This document shows positions 1 through 7,133 of a stretch of 16,760 nt of DNA, piece by piece. The translations under genes and the position numbers were made by a program. Origin of the DNA: an archaeon CG07_land_8_20_14_0_80_38_8 (GTDB lineage Archaea > Nanobdellota > Nanobdellia > Tiddalikarchaeales > Tiddalikarchaeaceae); NCBI GenBank assembly GCA_002779595.1, contig PEWF01000041.1, positions 1 through 16,760 of the forward strand, written 5' to 3'. Positions within the stretch are counted from its first letter, which is position 1, and every line of letters begins with the position of its first letter. The notes under the pieces are model-generated. The model searched no databases. It worked only from the letters and a program-made list of their open reading frames with translations, and had not been told where the DNA came from.

Positions 1-670
1 ACAATTCATCAGGATTGAACAATTTCTCATCTTCATAATCCCCTCCGAACACGATACCTGCAACATTATGCCCTCCCAATAATAAACTGCCCATTCCGCC
101 CCTGCCAGCCCAGCCCTCGCTGCCGTAATTAATCTTGTTATTCACAATTTGAACGCTGTGAATCGCGCCCATATTCGTGTGCTCTGATGCTTTCCCAATG
201 ACTAAGCACCTGTATTTCAAGCCCTTAAATTTTGAAGAATAATTTTTGATTAAATATTTCTGGAACTTAATAGTGTCATCAGGAATACTTTTAATGTTTT
301 TGAATTCAACGCTTAACTTCCCCTTAACATTCCTGACAATAATTATTTTCCTGCTTTTTGCTTTGCCTGTGATGTGAAGCGCTGAAAAACCAGTGCTTAC
401 TAATTCTATGCTCCCGCCGCCAAGAGTGCTCATGAAAAAAGTCGTTATTTGAGGGCTTCTGCCGCTGATTATTAAGCGGTAAGTTCCTGGAATGCCCAAA
501 CTCGTTAATGAACCTGCGCTGATAATCACATCATTCTTTGCAGAATAAACAGGCTCATCGTAAGTTTTCATTTTAAGATGATAATTTAAAGGGTAACTCA
601 CAGCCCCAAAATCATCACTGATAAATTCTTCAAAATTTTCACTGCCGGCATTAATTTTCAGAACTTTCAT
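1..670 (-). CDS. Aldehyde:ferredoxin oxidoreductase-like protein, N-terminal part (cut by left edge)
   Basis: The 223 visible residues start at an ATG at 670 and remain open to the left edge, so the C-terminal part is missing. The sequence follows the N-terminal domain of the tungsten/molybdenum aldehyde ferredoxin oxidoreductase (AOR) family. It shows 'SAGSLTSLGIPGTYRL' near residues 61-76, where the family has AGPLTGTSAPTGGRYN; 'SGRSP' at about 79-83; a glycine-rich 'STLGGG'; 'FSALHITGKAK'; and 'GRGGMGSLLLGGHNVAGI' near residues 190-207, equivalent to GRGGVGAVMGSKNLKAI. Family members oxidise aldehydes to acids and reduce ferredoxin, using a bis-pterin metal cofactor plus a 4Fe-4S cluster. 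The cluster-binding cysteines lie in the part not visible here. The first 50 residues are divergent and the fold's usual N-terminal strand pattern is weak, so substrate class cannot be given. It is transcribed divergently from the aldolase gene, with 57 bp between the start codons. Confidence 0.75.
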   Translation of the reverse strand, partial: MKVLKINAGSENFEEFISDDFGAVSYPLNYHLKMKTYDEPVYSAKNDVIISAGSLTSLGIPGTYRLIISGRSPQITTFFMSTLGGGSIELVSTGFSALHITGKAKSRKIIIVRNVKGKLSVEFKNIKSIPDDTIKFQKYLIKNYSSKFKGLKYRCLVIGKASEHTNMGAIHSVQIVNNKINYGSEGWAGRGGMGSLLLGGHNVAGIVFGGDYEDEKLFNPDEL

Positions 671-689
671 AAGAATATTAAGGATAATC

Positions 690-705
690 TTATAATTTTT
701 AAATT
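690..705. promoter_or_regulatory. Divergent TATA-like elements between AOR-like gene and aldolase
   Basis: The 57-bp gap 671-727 holds overlapping AT-rich boxes: AAAAATTATAA on the minus strand (690-700), about 20-30 bp before the AOR-like start at 670, and TTTTTAAATT on the plus strand (696-705), about 23-32 bp before the aldolase start at 728. That spacing is what archaeal leaderless transcripts use. There is no Shine-Dalgarno sequence before either ATG. Confidence 0.55.
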
Positions 706-727
706 ATCCCATCCTCTGAAATTCTAG

Positions 728-1540
728 ATGATTAATGCGAAAAAAGAAGTGATGAAAGCCTACAAGAAAGGTTACGCCATTGGCAGCTTTAACGTGTGCA
801 ATCTTGAAACGTTCCAGGCAGTAGTTAACGCGAGCAATGAAACCAAGCAACCGGTTTTTTTGTCCACGAGCAATGCAAGCATTAAATACATGAACTTCGA
901 CAATATAATAAGATTAGGGGAAAACCTGAAAAAATTAAAAGTTTTCCTGCACTTAGACCATGGCAGTTATGAGAATGCCAAGAAATGCATTAACAGCGGA
1001 GCGTATAAGAGCGTAATGTTTGACGGCTCCAGCCTGCCGCTCGGCCAGAATATTAAGAAAACCAAGGAAATCGCAAAATTAGCGCACAGGAAAGGATTAA
1101 TAGCAGAAGGCGAAGTCGGCATTCTGGACAATAAGAGCCTGACAAATATTAACGATGCGTCAGAGTTTGCAAAAAAAACAAATATTGACTTAATGGCTGT
1201 AAGCATCGGCAACATGCACGGCTTTTACAAATACATGCCAGTACTGGATTTGGAAAGATTGTCAAAAATTAATGAATCAATTAAAACTCCTTTAGTACTG
1301 CACGGCGCAAGCGGATTAGACGAGAACACTATTCAAATTGCAGTTAAGAGCGGAATCTGCAAGATTAATATTGACACTGAATTAAGATGGATTTACACTG
1401 AAGAAGTTAACAATTACATGAAAACGCGCGTAATTTCAAGACTAGACAAGAACAGTTTTGATATAAGGAGTTATTCAAGCATTGCGCGCGAAGCATTCAA
1501 GAACGAGATTATCAAGAAAATTAAATTATTTCGTCCATGA
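728..1540 (+). CDS. fba: Class II ketose-bisphosphate aldolase (fructose-bisphosphate aldolase-like)
   Basis: This 270-aa protein has the landmarks of zinc-dependent class II aldolases in order. 'GSFNVCN' (19-25) is followed by 'HLDHG' (75-79), which carries the catalytic Asp77 and zinc ligand His78. Then come 'SVMFDGS' (95-101), 'AEGEVG' (126-131), 'GNMHG' with zinc ligand His164, 'LVLHGASG' with zinc ligand His192, and 'KINIDTELR' (212-220), the phosphate-binding region. The C-terminal 'DIRSYSSIAREAF' matches the family's closing helix. The protein is slightly shorter than typical members (about 280-307 aa). Expected reaction: reversible cleavage of fructose 1,6-bisphosphate to DHAP and glyceraldehyde 3-phosphate. 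Tagatose bisphosphate or another ketose phosphate cannot be excluded. Many archaea use class I or bifunctional aldolases instead, so a bacterial-type class II enzyme suggests transfer (inference). Its 3' end overlaps hjc by 20 bp. Confidence 0.9.
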   Translation: MINAKKEVMKAYKKGYAIGSFNVCNLETFQAVVNASNETKQPVFLSTSNASIKYMNFDNIIRLGENLKKLKVFLHLDHGSYENAKKCINSGAYKSVMFDGSSLPLGQNIKKTKEIAKLAHRKGLIAEGEVGILDNKSLTNINDASEFAKKTNIDLMAVSIGNMHGFYKYMPVLDLERLSKINESIKTPLVLHGASGLDENTIQIAVKSGICKINIDTELRWIYTEEVNNYMKTRVISRLDKNSFDIRSYSSIAREAFKNEIIKKIKLFRP

Positions 1541-1889
1541 CTAACAAGTCGTCATTCTTTTTCACGCTCACGTTCTCACTAACGTAATCACTGATTATTT
1601 TGAATTTCCATTCAGTGTGCTGGAACCTGAACGCGAGTACTGGAACGCAGTTGAATTTTTTGCAGAAATCAACCAGACTGTTCACTTCATCCTTGACAAT
1701 CGTCTTATAATCAGTTCCTGAATATTTGCACTCAAAACCTAATATTTTCCTGCCGTTGCTTGCCAATAAGTCCGGCTGCTCCATCCTTGCCCTCCCGCTG
1801 CCAGCCACCCTCACAACTGCGAAACCCTTATCCTTCAAAAGAGCGAGCAGTTCCCTTTCATAACTTGCACCTTTGCTGTAGCAACCCAT
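1521..1889 (-). CDS. hjc: Holliday junction resolvase Hjc
   Basis: This is a 122-aa archaeal Hjc-type endonuclease of the restriction-enzyme-like (PD-(D/E)XK) fold, which cuts four-way DNA junctions during recombination and fork repair. The visible catalytic set is Glu11 in 'SYERELL', 'RVAGSGRAR' (27-35), Asp40 in 'QPDLLA', and Glu53/Lys55 in 'FECKYSG'. These positions match the family's E-D-ExK active site closely. Residues 56-122 give the C-terminal strands and helix. I chose the ATG at 1889 because it gives the usual family length and lies about 22-31 bp from a TATA-like box. The open frame runs on upstream to 2261, but that stretch is antisense to the DUF4013-like gene and does not resemble Hjc. 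Its stop lies inside the end of the convergent aldolase gene. Confidence 0.92.
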   Translation of the reverse strand: MGCYSKGASYERELLALLKDKGFAVVRVAGSGRARMEQPDLLASNGRKILGFECKYSGTDYKTIVKDEVNSLVDFCKKFNCVPVLAFRFQHTEWKFKIISDYVSENVSVKKNDDLLVMDEII

Positions 1890-1896
1890 TAAAAGA

Positions 1897-1920
1897 TTTA
1901 AAAATAAGCAATGTATTTTA
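1897..1920. promoter_or_regulatory. Divergent TATA-like elements, hjc and DUF4013-like gene
   Basis: The 37-bp gap between start codons carries TTTAAAAATAA (1897-1907), 20-30 bp before the plus-strand ATG at 1927, and on the minus strand TAAAATACAT (1911-1920), 22-31 bp before the hjc ATG at 1889. Both genes are therefore probably leaderless. This spacing supports both chosen start codons. Confidence 0.5.
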
Positions 1921-1926
1921 TTCTTT

Positions 1927-2589
1927 ATGGTTAGTTTCGCATCAGTATGGGAATACATTTCAAATGACTGGAGCGCAACACTTAAATTCGTACTAATCGC
2001 AGGAATCGCTTTTTTAATACCTTTTATCGGGGAAATTTTCGTAATGGGCTTAATGATAAAATCAATAAGCAATGTTTTAATGAAAAAAGAAATTCCTGAC
2101 CCAATGGAAAATATAAGCGAAACTTTGCTTGACGGATTAAAATACCTCATTTTTGCAGGAATAATTTCAATACCATTAATTATTATTACCTGGCTAACTT
2201 TCGGAGCATTAATAGTTTCAATGATTACTTCATTCAGTGCCAGCGCCCAGATGATGAGCACTGCAATGTTCTTAATTATGCAGTGGATTCCGGCATTGGT
2301 AATATTAACATTAATTTATTTACTAATACTCCCTCCTTTAACTGTGAATTATGCAGAAAAGAAAAAATTCAGCGCATTCTTTGACATTGCGAAAGCGTTC
2401 AGAGTAATATTCAACAATTTCGGTGACTGGCTGAGAATGCTGCTCATAACTTTTGTTTATTCAGTAGGAATTACAATCGTGGGTTTATTAGTGTCATTCA
2501 CTTTTATAGGAGTATTATTAATACCTCCAATATCTTTGCTTGTTTCTGCAAAAATTCTCGGCGAATGGTTCGCAGACAACGCGAAATAA
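1927..2589 (+). CDS. DUF4013-like polytopic membrane protein
   Basis: This 220-aa hydrophobic protein has about four to five membrane segments: about 20-47, 73-110 (long, possibly a hairpin), 118-145 and 173-215. The layout resembles the DUF4013 family of archaea and bacteria. The first hydrophobic segment ends in 'IGEIFVMGLMIKSI'. A short polar stretch with an acidic, proline-containing motif follows ('KKEIPDPMEN', about 53-62), then 'LLDGLKYLIF', matching the family's '..P.w.d...l..dGlk....' pattern. Members have no established function; they are assumed to be envelope proteins. No signal peptide or catalytic motif is visible. The start at 1927 is supported by the TATA spacing. The gene ends 3 bp before the convergent pheT stop. 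Confidence 0.65.
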   Translation: MVSFASVWEYISNDWSATLKFVLIAGIAFLIPFIGEIFVMGLMIKSISNVLMKKEIPDPMENISETLLDGLKYLIFAGIISIPLIIITWLTFGALIVSMITSFSASAQMMSTAMFLIMQWIPALVILTLIYLLILPPLTVNYAEKKKFSAFFDIAKAFRVIFNNFGDWLRMLLITFVYSVGITIVGLLVSFTFIGVLLIPPISLLVSAKILGEWFADNAK

Positions 2590-2592
2590 AAA

Positions 2593-4233
2593 TTATTGCA
2601 TCAGTTTTTTAAGATTTAATTCCAAAGCAATTGCAGGATTTTCAAGATTAAACCTTGCAAGAGTTTCAGGATTGATTTCCCCGAAATAACCCGCAACTTT
2701 GTCCTTAATAATAATGGCTGCGCACCTGCCCTTAATGAAGGCCCCATGATCATACTCCTTAATTTCATATTTCACGCTTAAATTGTTAAGCACCCATTCA
2801 GTTTCCTGCCTGACAGTTGTGAAATCAGCATCAGCACCGCACGCAACAAGAATTAAATGATTATGCTCACTCACTTCAGCTTTCTTCTTTTCGAACACTC
2901 TTCCAACTTCAAAAATTTTCTGCGGGTACTCATTATGAGTGTTCCTGCTTAAAAAATTAAGGCTCACAGGCAATAATTCATTTCTTAACGCATTCATTGA
3001 ATTGCTCATGGGATTCGCAATTTCCACGCAGTCAGCGTTGAACAACACTTCCTTGTCAACCCTGTAATAATTAAGTATTTCCTGATATCCTAATCCTGCA
3101 ATTAATTTCCTTAAAACCCTGGTGTAATCACTTAAACCCAATAATCCGCCGTTGGTTGAAATCTTCAAATCTTCAGAAATAATATTCTCGTAACCGTACA
3201 TTATTCCAATATCCTCTATCACGTCAAATTCGTGCATAATATCAGTTCTGTAGAACGGAACCTGAACACTAACGCTGTCATCTGTCACTTTTTTAACGCC
3301 GAATCTTGCACGCTCCAATAAATCCCTTATCCTCTTATCATTTAATTCAATCCCTAATCTTTTAATTATGCTTGCCTTGTTTATCCTGAAAATTTCAGAT
3401 TTGAAAACAGGAGTCATCATTGCCTTCCTGCCGTATTTTACCTTCACATTTTCAACAGTTCCGCCCCTGTCCGCAAGAGTGGATGCAACAAGGTTCAAAG
3501 CGCTGATAACATTTGAAAGACTCGTGCCTGTCACTTCAACAAAAACGTTCTTAGTTGCTTCAGTAATTTTCCCAACATCATCGCTGTTAATTATTGGAGG
3601 CATGCTTAAAACTTTCTTATCAGCATCAACAAGAATAGGATACTTTTTACAGCTGCTTATTATGCTGCCGAATTCTATTCCTTTAGGATGCTCTGATAAT
3701 ATTTCTTCCGGCGTCATCCTCTTCTCAAAACCCAGAGGAATAAAACTTATGCCGCCAGGCTTTACTGTCTTATAAGTCACAGGAAACTTAATCCTGTCAA
3801 AATCATAAATGCCAATCGCGCTCTTCCTCCTCCTCCTGCCGTAAGTAGTGTCAAGTTTTAACTGCAATTGTATCAACTGCTGTATAATAGGGTCATTAAA
3901 ATTAAGATTTTTCACTACAGCGCACGCAATGTAAGGGCGGATTTTTTTAACGCTCTTGTCAACCTTTAACTCATAATTTGACTTCTTGGATTTGTAAACA
4001 GGCAGCCCTGTTTCAAGATTCAACGCGCCCTTCAACGCCCTTGCCAACCCTTCAACGCACCACAAATCAGGGCGGTTAGTGTCAGCAACTTCAACATTTA
4101 AAGTATCACCTTCTAATTCCTCAACTTCACTTTTCACAAAAAGAAGAATGTCCCATAATTTCTCATGATTTCTTGGAAGTTTTTTCCCGACCAAGTTCTG
4201 GAAATCCTTAAAGCTGAAATCAAAAGTAGGCAT
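2593..4233 (-). CDS. pheT: Phenylalanine--tRNA ligase beta subunit, archaeal type
   Basis: The 546-aa length matches the archaeal/eukaryotic beta subunit, which lacks the bacterial tRNA-binding OB and C-terminal anticodon-binding domains. Visible landmarks are 'DTNRPDLWCVEGLAR' (51-65) in the N-terminal B1 region; the B3/B4 editing region across about 95-265; the B5 DNA-binding-like fold with 'IIKRLGIELND' (289-299) and 'PFYRTDIMHEFDVIEDIG' (326-343); and the catalytic-like core with 'ANPMSNSMNALRNELLP' (406-422), 'FEVGRVF' (441-447) and a closing 'GYFGEINPETL' (515-525). The beta subunit pairs with PheS in an (alpha-beta)2 enzyme that charges tRNA-Phe and hydrolyses mischarged Tyr-tRNA. It is downstream of pheS with only 2 bp between the stop and this ATG, and is translated from a Shine-Dalgarno site inside pheS. 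Confidence 0.97.
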   Translation of the reverse strand: MPTFDFSFKDFQNLVGKKLPRNHEKLWDILLFVKSEVEELEGDTLNVEVADTNRPDLWCVEGLARALKGALNLETGLPVYKSKKSNYELKVDKSVKKIRPYIACAVVKNLNFNDPIIQQLIQLQLKLDTTYGRRRRKSAIGIYDFDRIKFPVTYKTVKPGGISFIPLGFEKRMTPEEILSEHPKGIEFGSIISSCKKYPILVDADKKVLSMPPIINSDDVGKITEATKNVFVEVTGTSLSNVISALNLVASTLADRGGTVENVKVKYGRKAMMTPVFKSEIFRINKASIIKRLGIELNDKRIRDLLERARFGVKKVTDDSVSVQVPFYRTDIMHEFDVIEDIGIMYGYENIISEDLKISTNGGLLGLSDYTRVLRKLIAGLGYQEILNYYRVDKEVLFNADCVEIANPMSNSMNALRNELLPVSLNFLSRNTHNEYPQKIFEVGRVFEKKKAEVSEHNHLILVACGADADFTTVRQETEWVLNNLSVKYEIKEYDHGAFIKGRCAAIIIKDKVAGYFGEINPETLARFNLENPAIALELNLKKLMQ

Positions 4234-4235
4234 TT

Positions 4236-5756
4236 TTAATGTTTCACCTCAGCATTCCTTAGCCAGCTTAAATCATTAGTGAACAACTGGCGTATATCAT
4301 TAATACTCCTTTCAGCCATGAAAGCCCTGTCAAAACCCAAACCCCATGCAATAACCGGCACTTTAACACCTAAAGGTTCAGTTACTTCCTTTCTGAATAT
4401 TCCAGCACCGCCCAATTCCATCCATTTTCCTCTCCAGAAAATGTGCAAAGAAGCGCTGGGCTCAGTGTAAGGATAATAATCAGGCATAATTTTATACTTT
4501 TCAACCTTGGCTACTTTCTCGGCAAACATCCTTAACAAGCCGAACAATGAGCGCAGATTCATATCCTCTCCGAGAACTATCCCCTCCATTTGCAGAAATT
4601 CAGCGCCGTGCTTCCAGTCAATAACGTCAGGCCGCACATTCCTGTCAATAACAAAATACTTGCCAGGTATTTCCAAATCCTCATTCATAAGCATGCGCAC
4701 GCTCGCACTAGTAGTCTGGCTTCTTAAAACATGCTTTTTTGTGAACTCCTCATCAAAAGGAATCCTCCAGCCAGCGCTGCCCTTAATGCCTTTCTCATGC
4801 GCCTTCTTGACTTTCTTCAAAAAATTCTTATACTCTTTCAATTCAGTTTTTTCCGGCTCTTTAATGTAAAAAATGTCATGAATACCCCTTGCAGGATGGT
4901 CCTGAGGCATGAACAAAGCGTCGCAGTTGGTGAAATTATTCTCAACATAAGGGCCGGTCATTTCCTTAAAACCCATGCTTGCAAATTTGTCCTTAGTTTT
5001 TTCAATAAACTCCTGATAAGGATGAAGTTTTCCATAATATTTTTTCGGCACAGCCTCTTTAACATTATACCTCCTGAAATCAGTGCTTTCCCAATCCTTA
5101 GATTTTATTACTTGAAGAGTATTCCTTTCCAATAATTTCCTGCCCAAATCCACTCCTCTCTTAATTACTTTAATACCAAGAGGCGTTGCTGCCAATTCAC
5201 GCCCAATTTTCTCCTCAACATCCACTAATCCCCTTTCTTTCAGCGAGTCCAATTCCTCCTCATGCTTCACACTCTTAACATCCAAAGACTCTGCAACTAA
5301 TTGCTTGAGAATAATAGTTTTCCTGCCTTCCTTTTTCAAATATTCTTTCCCAAGATTATTAATAATGATTTTTCCCTGATTAATCGACACGAATCCGCTC
5401 TGCCTGCAAAAACCCATTGCTTTATTGAACTCATTAGCGTCCAAACCAGCAGTTTTCCTCAAATCATCAAATGACTGGTTATTTTTCTTATCCAATTCTT
5501 CAAGAAACCTTAACTCAGGCAAGCCCTTCTTCGCAGTCTCCGCACCCCTCTTAGTCAGCTTAGCAATAACACTCTTGTCCTCCTTAATCACGATTAAACA
5601 CTTATTATTCAGCCACTGCGCGCCACGCATAACTTCAATCTGGTCCAGTCCTGAAAGAGACATAATTTTCTCAACACTCGCAGGCTGGTTCAAATTAACA
5701 AGAACCTTCTTCTCAAAATCGTGAAGTGAATCAATAATGTCAGACAATTCATCCAT
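4236..5756 (-). CDS. pheS: Phenylalanine--tRNA ligase alpha subunit, archaeal type
   Basis: This 506-aa class II aminoacyl-tRNA synthetase subunit forms Phe-AMP and transfers Phe to tRNA-Phe. Residues 1-200 hold the winged-helix-type N-terminal modules of archaeal/eukaryotic PheS. The catalytic domain follows: 'HPYQEFIEKTKDKFASMGF' (245-263, motif 1 region), 'LFMPQDHPARGIHD' (281-294), 'VLRSQTTSASVRML' (343-356), 'WKHGAEFLQMEGIV' (381-394), 'YPYTEPSAS' (428-436), 'MELGGAGIFRKEV' (446-458) and motif 3 'WGLGFDRAFM' (471-480). One oddity is 'LRSQTT' where the family commonly has 'LRTHTT/S', placing Gln347 at a usual histidine. The ATG at 5756 has a TATA-like box about 25-34 bp upstream. It is the first gene of a pheS-pheT operon. 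Confidence 0.97.
   Translation of the reverse strand: MDELSDIIDSLHDFEKKVLVNLNQPASVEKIMSLSGLDQIEVMRGAQWLNNKCLIVIKEDKSVIAKLTKRGAETAKKGLPELRFLEELDKKNNQSFDDLRKTAGLDANEFNKAMGFCRQSGFVSINQGKIIINNLGKEYLKKEGRKTIILKQLVAESLDVKSVKHEEELDSLKERGLVDVEEKIGRELAATPLGIKVIKRGVDLGRKLLERNTLQVIKSKDWESTDFRRYNVKEAVPKKYYGKLHPYQEFIEKTKDKFASMGFKEMTGPYVENNFTNCDALFMPQDHPARGIHDIFYIKEPEKTELKEYKNFLKKVKKAHEKGIKGSAGWRIPFDEEFTKKHVLRSQTTSASVRMLMNEDLEIPGKYFVIDRNVRPDVIDWKHGAEFLQMEGIVLGEDMNLRSLFGLLRMFAEKVAKVEKYKIMPDYYPYTEPSASLHIFWRGKWMELGGAGIFRKEVTEPLGVKVPVIAWGLGFDRAFMAERSINDIRQLFTNDLSWLRNAEVKH
4244..4250 (-). promoter_or_regulatory. Shine-Dalgarno site for pheT inside the pheS 3' end
   Basis: On the minus strand GAGGTGA lies 10 nt before the pheT ATG at 4233, within the last codons of pheS. 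It matches the archaeal anti-Shine-Dalgarno consensus strongly, unlike the starts of first genes in this window, which lack such sites. Confidence 0.75.
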
Positions 5757-5780
5757 ACAAGTATTAAAACATAACTGCTT

Positions 5781-5790
5781 ATTTAAATTT
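5781..5790 (-). promoter_or_regulatory. TATA-like element for pheS
   Basis: Minus-strand AAATTTAAAT, 25-34 bp before the pheS ATG at 5756. It touches the stop codon of the upstream 105-aa gene (TAA at 5790-5792). This suggests a new transcription start for pheS rather than read-through alone. Confidence 0.5.
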
Positions 5791-6107
5791 TATCCTAAAA
5801 ATTTCAGCAAGTATTTTTTGCCAACTACCAGCACTAAAAAGAATACGCTGGCAATTAATGAAAAAAACTCAGAAATCCTTACTAATAATTCATAATTATA
5901 TAAACTGCTCAAATCAGAAGTGAACAACAAGAACAGGTCAATAATTGAAACCAGCAATAATAAATGCAGGACAAGAGCCCTCCCGCACCATAACATTTTA
6001 TTCTCCTTATTCTTAGTGGTAATGTAAATAACCACCATTGCACATAAAGCTGAAAGCAGGAAAAAAAATTCCAGGAAAGACATTATGAATGACAGGAAGT
6101 AAATCAT
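5790..6107 (-). CDS. Small membrane protein (second of a coupled pair)
   Basis: I do not recognise this 105-aa protein. It has three strongly hydrophobic segments at about 5-29, 43-64 and 75-97. A lysine/asparagine-rich loop, 'TTKNKENKM' (30-38), and a basic C-terminal end, 'GKKYLLKF', suggest cytoplasmic sides by the positive-inside rule. There are no signal peptide, cysteine pairs or catalytic motifs. Its ATG overlaps the stop of the upstream 80-aa gene in an ATGA arrangement (6104-6107) and is preceded by GAGGTAAGGTGA, so the two are translationally coupled. Together they would make about six membrane helices, which may form one two-part membrane unit (inference). Confidence 0.7.
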   Translation of the reverse strand: MIYFLSFIMSFLEFFFLLSALCAMVVIYITTKNKENKMLWCGRALVLHLLLLVSIIDLFLLFTSDLSSLYNYELLVRISEFFSLIASVFFLVLVVGKKYLLKFLG

Positions 6108-6346
6108 TTCACCTTACCTCTCAAATAAATTAAAGGGCTGAGCATTAAGCATGCAGAACCAAGAACCCTTGGAATATTAAAAAATAATTCAACAATTCCA
6201 GTCTGAACAATAAACTCATTCAGTAAGAACTGCACCCCGTAAAGGATGAAACCAATGCTTAAATAAATGCGGAACTTCTGATTCGAACTGAACAATATTT
6301 TGAAGCCTCCAATAAAGTAAAATAATGAAATAATTAAATTTATCAC
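6104..6346 (-). CDS. Small membrane protein (first of a coupled pair)
   Basis: I do not recognise this 80-aa hydrophobic protein. It has about three membrane segments (1-18, 24-47, 54-75) and a basic tail, 'YLRGKVK'. The start is GTG at 6346. A TATA-like AT stretch (minus strand TTTTTTTAATAAT, 6365-6377) lies about 20-30 bp upstream, and an ATG at 6362 is in another frame, so GTG is the best-supported start. The stop overlaps the next gene's start (ATGA). The pair sits between nucS and pheS on the same strand, but nothing in the sequence ties them functionally to either. Confidence 0.65.
   Translation of the reverse strand: MINLIISLFYFIGGFKILFSSNQKFRIYLSIGFILYGVQFLLNEFIVQTGIVELFFNIPRVLGSACLMLSPLIYLRGKVK
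6109..6120 (-). promoter_or_regulatory. Shine-Dalgarno site for the 105-aa membrane protein
   Basis: Minus-strand GAGGTAAGGTGA (6120 down to 6109) lies just before the ATG at 6107, within the end of the upstream small gene. The GAGGT core is 8 nt from the ATG. The second GGTGA is probably too close to the ATG to be the working site. Confidence 0.6.
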
Positions 6347-6384
6347 AATTATACAAGCACATTGATTATTAAAAAAATTTGTGG

Positions 6385-7122
6385 TTAAAAATCCTTCAAG
6401 CGCTTCTGGTTAAAAGAATCGCAGACAAAAGTGTGGGGAGGGCTTACATTCCTGTACTCAAAACCCCAGTCATTAAGCATTTTAAGGGCATTACTGCTGA
6501 TATTAGGCGCAGCAATCACTCCCTTAACATTACCAACACCCTTGCTTTTCTTAACCCTTTCAACGTAGCGCCTTAACTGAGTCACAGAATCCAAACCAGC
6601 AGTGTAGCGCTTGCACTCAACAATAACCAAATTACCATTACCGTCATGCCCGTACACGTCCAGGAAACCATAATCTGTCTGCTCCTCTCTTCTTATGGGC
6701 ACAAAATCATCACTGATTAGCAAAGGATTCGAGTAAATCATGTCGCTCATATCCTTCTCAGAACCAATAAGTTTTAACTGTTCAGTATCCACTAACGGCG
6801 CAGACGTTAAAGAATAGACCTCAAAAATGTTAATCTTCATATTCCCAAAAGGTTTCAGGCTTGAACAATCAAGAGTCAGCACGTCCTTCTCCATTGAAAC
6901 GCTGATTCCTGAACCTTGCGGCATCCAATTAACAGGATTAGTCCCGTCAGGACGGTGGATTAGAACAGTATAATCGTGCTTTATAATAATCATCCTGTCA
7001 CCTTCCCCGAGAAAACTCTTAGCCCTTCCTTCATACTCAATCTCGCAGCTGCAGAAAATAACAGAAATAAACTTCTTGCTAACACTTTTCTCCAATGAAT
7101 GGAACGCTTCAGTCAAATCCAT
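6385..7122 (-). CDS. nucS: Mismatch-specific endonuclease NucS/EndoMS
   Basis: This 245-aa protein has the two-domain NucS layout. The N-terminal DNA-binding/dimer domain (about 1-125) carries 'GRAKSFLGEGDRMIIIKHD' (32-50), including Arg43, and 'HRPDGTNPVNWMPQGSG' (56-72) with Trp66. The C-terminal RecB-like nuclease domain carries Asp155 in 'GFLDVYG', Glu169 and Lys171 in 'VIVECKRYTAG', and Gln182/Tyr186 in 'TQLRRYVERV', which is the family's catalytic set. EndoMS cuts both strands around G-T, G-G and T-T mismatches and is thought to start mismatch repair in organisms without MutS/MutL. NucS proteins often end in a PCNA-interacting motif. Here the tail 'NQKRLKDF' (238-245) has a partial Q-x-x-L-x-x-F pattern that stops short of a full PIP box. 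An 11-bp gap separates it from the upstream membrane protein gene, and a possible TATA (CATAAAAGG, about 7147-7155) lies in that gene's end. Confidence 0.95.
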   Translation of the reverse strand: MDLTEAFHSLEKSVSKKFISVIFCSCEIEYEGRAKSFLGEGDRMIIIKHDYTVLIHRPDGTNPVNWMPQGSGISVSMEKDVLTLDCSSLKPFGNMKINIFEVYSLTSAPLVDTEQLKLIGSEKDMSDMIYSNPLLISDDFVPIRREEQTDYGFLDVYGHDGNGNLVIVECKRYTAGLDSVTQLRRYVERVKKSKGVGNVKGVIAAPNISSNALKMLNDWGFEYRNVSPPHTFVCDSFNQKRLKDF

Positions 7123-7133
7123 AAATATTTTTT

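Noticed and set aside
1521..1540. The two 20-bp convergent overlaps as copies of a shared element
   Set aside because: Both begin with an antisense stop (TTAAA) and end in TGA, but the interior bases differ, so the equal length is probably coincidence.
1890..2261. N-terminal extension of hjc to an ATG at 2261
   Set aside because: It is antisense to the DUF4013-like gene, does not resemble Hjc, and the ATG at 1889 gives the family length with a TATA box at the right distance.
4731..5135. 134-aa plus-strand frame inside pheS
   Set aside because: It lies opposite conserved catalytic motifs of pheS and has no family features.
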